From assembly GCA_016713025.1 (NCBI GenBank), contig JADJPZ010000003.1:809314-873313 (forward strand): a stretch of 64,000 nucleotides of DNA, given 5' to 3'. Shown piece after piece: positions 61,778 to 64,000 of the stretch; the first letter of the stretch is position 1; each line of letters opens with the position of its first letter. The notes under the pieces are model-generated. The model was not told where the DNA came from, did not search any database, and saw only the letters and a program-made list of their open reading frames with translations. The position numbers were made by a program, and so were the translations under genes. This DNA comes from Saprospiraceae bacterium. Lineage in GTDB: Bacteria > Bacteroidota > Bacteroidia > Chitinophagales > Saprospiraceae.

Positions 61778-64000
61778 AATAAGGATCCACATCAACATTG
61801 ACCCTTACAGTGCTACAAGCCTTGATATGTCGCAGTTTATCCCTTTCTGCCATGATGATGGCTTTTACTTTTTACTGCGATTGGATCTTTTTCCATTTTG
61901 ACGGTGACTTGCTGTATATATGTTGACCCCTTATGGGCTATACCCGGTGTAGCAGGTCCAATGAGACGACTTCCTATTTGTTTTACAGCTTCTGCATAAA
62001 CAGCTGCAGCATGTGCACATGTAGATGCATTTTTGTAAAAACTCGATCTGTATCATGCGGAAGTATGGCGGATACAAAAACATTTTCCTTTCTGAGCTCT
62101 CTTTCAAAAAATCGGTCATACATGTGATGCATTGTCTCTACAATCACCGGATGGGCAGGATCAAATGTCTGGATGATCACTTTGCCTTGTTTAGCCCTTC
62201 TTCCTGCGGCCGGATACCTGTGTGAGTAGCTGGAAAGCTCTTTCATTGGCTCTAAGGTCAGGATATCTCAATAGTGCATCGGCATTGAGTACTCCAACCA
62301 AAGCGATATTGCCAAAATCCAGCCCTTTGGTAATCATCTGAGTACCTACAAGGATGTCGATTTTTCCTTCTTCAAAATCATGGATAATAGTCTCAAAAGC
62401 CAACTTTGTTTTGCGGTATCAAGATCCAGCCTGGCTACAGTAGCCGTCGGAAGGTTTCCTGATATCGTCACTCTATTTTTCTGTGCCAAATCCTGTCTCC
62501 ATGCAACTCATGATTGCCGCAGGCAGGACATTATTTGGGTAGTTTTGCTCTCGTGCCACAGTAGTGGCATCTCACTTCATTGAAGGCTTTATGCACTGTG
62601 AGATGCACATCACAGTTGGTGCATTCCGCCTTCCAGCCGCAAATGTGACAATGCAGTGTTGGAGCATAACCACGACGGTTTTGAAACAACAGGATCTGCT
62701 CTTTCTTTTCCAAAGCATCTTCTATCGCAGCCACTAATTCTGAACTGAATAGCCCTTTAAACCTTTTATCTTTATATTCCCTTCTCAGGTCAACCACCTG
62801 TACTATCGGTAATACTGAATCTCCATGTCGCTCATTCATAGTTACTAAACCATACTTATCGTTGACAGTATTGGCAAAGACTCCATGCTTGGCGTGGCAC
62901 TGCCGAGATAATTTTGAATTAGTCAGACGGCTCATAAAATACCAGCGTCCGTGCATTGTACCGCCCAGTTGGGATCTGACTGTTTGAACGAAGGATCATG
63001 TTCTTCATCCACGATGATCAGGCCCAAAGATGGATATATGGCAGGAACAGTCCGATTCTGGCTGCAATGACTATTTTTTCACCTAATATCTACAGCATTC
63101 CAGAGTTCTACCGTTCCTGATTGTTCATCCTGCTATGATACACAAGGATGTCACTTCCAAAACTTCTGTCAAACGATCAACCATATGATTGGTCAGTGCT
63201 ATTTCCAGCAAGAGATACAATACCTGCTTTTCACTCTGCCAGTACCTTTTTGATGAGTTCGGTATAGACTTTGGTTTTACCACTTCGGTAATACCATGAA
63301 AGACACAGGTTTGTTTGTCCAAAATGATGCTCGATATCTTTCAAGCCATCTTCCTGCTGGTGGCTGAGTTGGTGATTTGTATATCAGTTTCAGGGTGATA
63401 AGCTCCGTTGTTTTTATACGACTCACAAACCTGTTTTGAGATAGTGAAAATATCCTTTTTGACCGTAACATTGATGACCGGAGTATCGACATTAGCAAGT
63501 TGCGGATATCAGAAACAGCCTGAATGTAATTTTATTTCTGGATATTTGAACAAGGCTAGCAATGCTTTGGTTGTGTTTTCACTTCTTGCCACGAGATCAA
63601 ATGCATCGTTCAGTTTTGAAGGTACAGATACATATATTTCATTCAGGTGACTGGCGGTTTGGGGTTGAATTTTTCGATTAGGTTCTTCCTTGATGGAGAT
63701 AATCTTCGTTTTGTCTAATGGATTTCTTAATATCAGGAAGACCGTTTTTTTATCTGGAATTTCCTGGATTTGGAGGATGGTGAGCTCATTTTGGATAGAT
63801 ACGGCCTCGGCTGAGATATTCGTCATCAGAGAGCGTCTGATCCTATGTCTTCGAGATTGCCATTAAAAACTACCTTGGTCTCGCTCTCTAATTTTAGCCC
63901 TGACATGGCCACATTCATGACTTCCCCTATGGTACAACAATAATATTCAGCCATCCACGTCCAAAATTGCGGTTGAACCGCGGTGACTAATGGTATTTTA
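61776..64000 (-). pseudogene. priA: Primosomal protein N' (PriA helicase), 3' part, many frameshifts, cut by window edge
   Basis: PriA restarts stalled replication forks and is usually single-copy. From the window edge the minus strand reads LVTAVQPQFWTWMAEYYCCT and SGLKLESETKVVFNG (N-terminal domain), then pieces of the helicase core (KQVLYLLLEIALTNHMVDRL), the zinc-binding region HCHICGWKAECTNCD with CHYCG, VGTQMITKGLDFGNIALVGV, GKVIIQTFDPAHPVIVETMH, and the C-terminus ACSTVRVNVDVDPY ending at 61776. At least seven frame changes interrupt it, and the Walker A loop (GITxxxKPKS region, about 63270) is garbled. Either it is a decayed copy or this stretch is poorly assembled. Confidence 0.87.

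Noticed and set aside
61377..61901. Plus-strand open frame rich in FHPPRS-type repeats
   Set aside because: It is only the translation of the 14-bp tandem repeat plus antisense priA; low-complexity protein with no start signal.

Overview
The window is an AT-rich stretch of a Bacteroidota genome, most likely Saprospiraceae-like. The evidence is Bacteroidota-type promoters (TTG, about 20 nt, TAnnTTTG) before several genes, a type IX secretion C-terminal sorting domain, a spirochaete/chlamydia/Bacteroidota-style V/A-ATPase operon with the DUF2764 protein, 7TMR-DISM sensor kinases and IS110, IS256 and IS4-type elements. The taxon is inferred; no rRNA or tRNA gene was seen.

Layout. (1) 1-5.5 kb: cytochrome c maturation genes (ccmC-like, cut by the window edge, and ccmB), an acyl-CoA dehydrogenase and a frameshifted secreted CotH-like protein. 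(2) 5.5-13.2 kb: V-type ATPase, with E, DUF2764, A, B, D and I on the minus strand and the proteolipid gene K divergent; a 100-bp inverted-repeat element lies between them. (3) 13.7-20.4 kb: YdeI-like protein, katG, sialate O-acetylesterase and thrC, with two families of small palindromic elements. (4) 20.5-46.5 kb: a minus-strand array of seven full-length or nearly full-length hybrid-less histidine kinases (one split by an IS110 element), a decayed five-module GAF-like kinase, kinase relics, three near-identical stand-alone receiver proteins, a cNMP-binding patatin and a DUF1016 nuclease. The kinases carry very different sensors (7TM, TPR) on almost interchangeable transmitter modules. (5) 46.7-49.8 kb: an ATP-grasp / class I glutamine amidotransferase / ATP-grasp-like operon of unknown product. 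(6) 50.7-57.1 kb: lytic transglycosylase, c-type cytochrome lipoprotein, beta-barrel-like protein, TMTC-like membrane glycosyltransferase and dprA. (7) 57.1-64 kb: a hydroxyproline epimerase/D-amino-acid dehydrogenase pair, a Uma2 nuclease, an IS256 element, a 14-bp tandem repeat and the 3' part of priA. Nearly every gene in this last region contains frameshifts.

Main discoveries. The IS110 element carries a recognisable bridge-RNA region: its donor loop holds exact matches to both element ends, and its target loop holds an exact match to the right flank of the insertion site. The element sits inside a small palindrome that is itself an in-frame insertion in the ATPase domain of several kinases. 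A second palindrome family is inserted in frame in another kinase. The kinase array looks like a locus in which transmitter modules are homogenised while sensors diversify. Many of the broken reading frames coincide with short A runs, so assembly error and real decay must be separated before calling genes lost.
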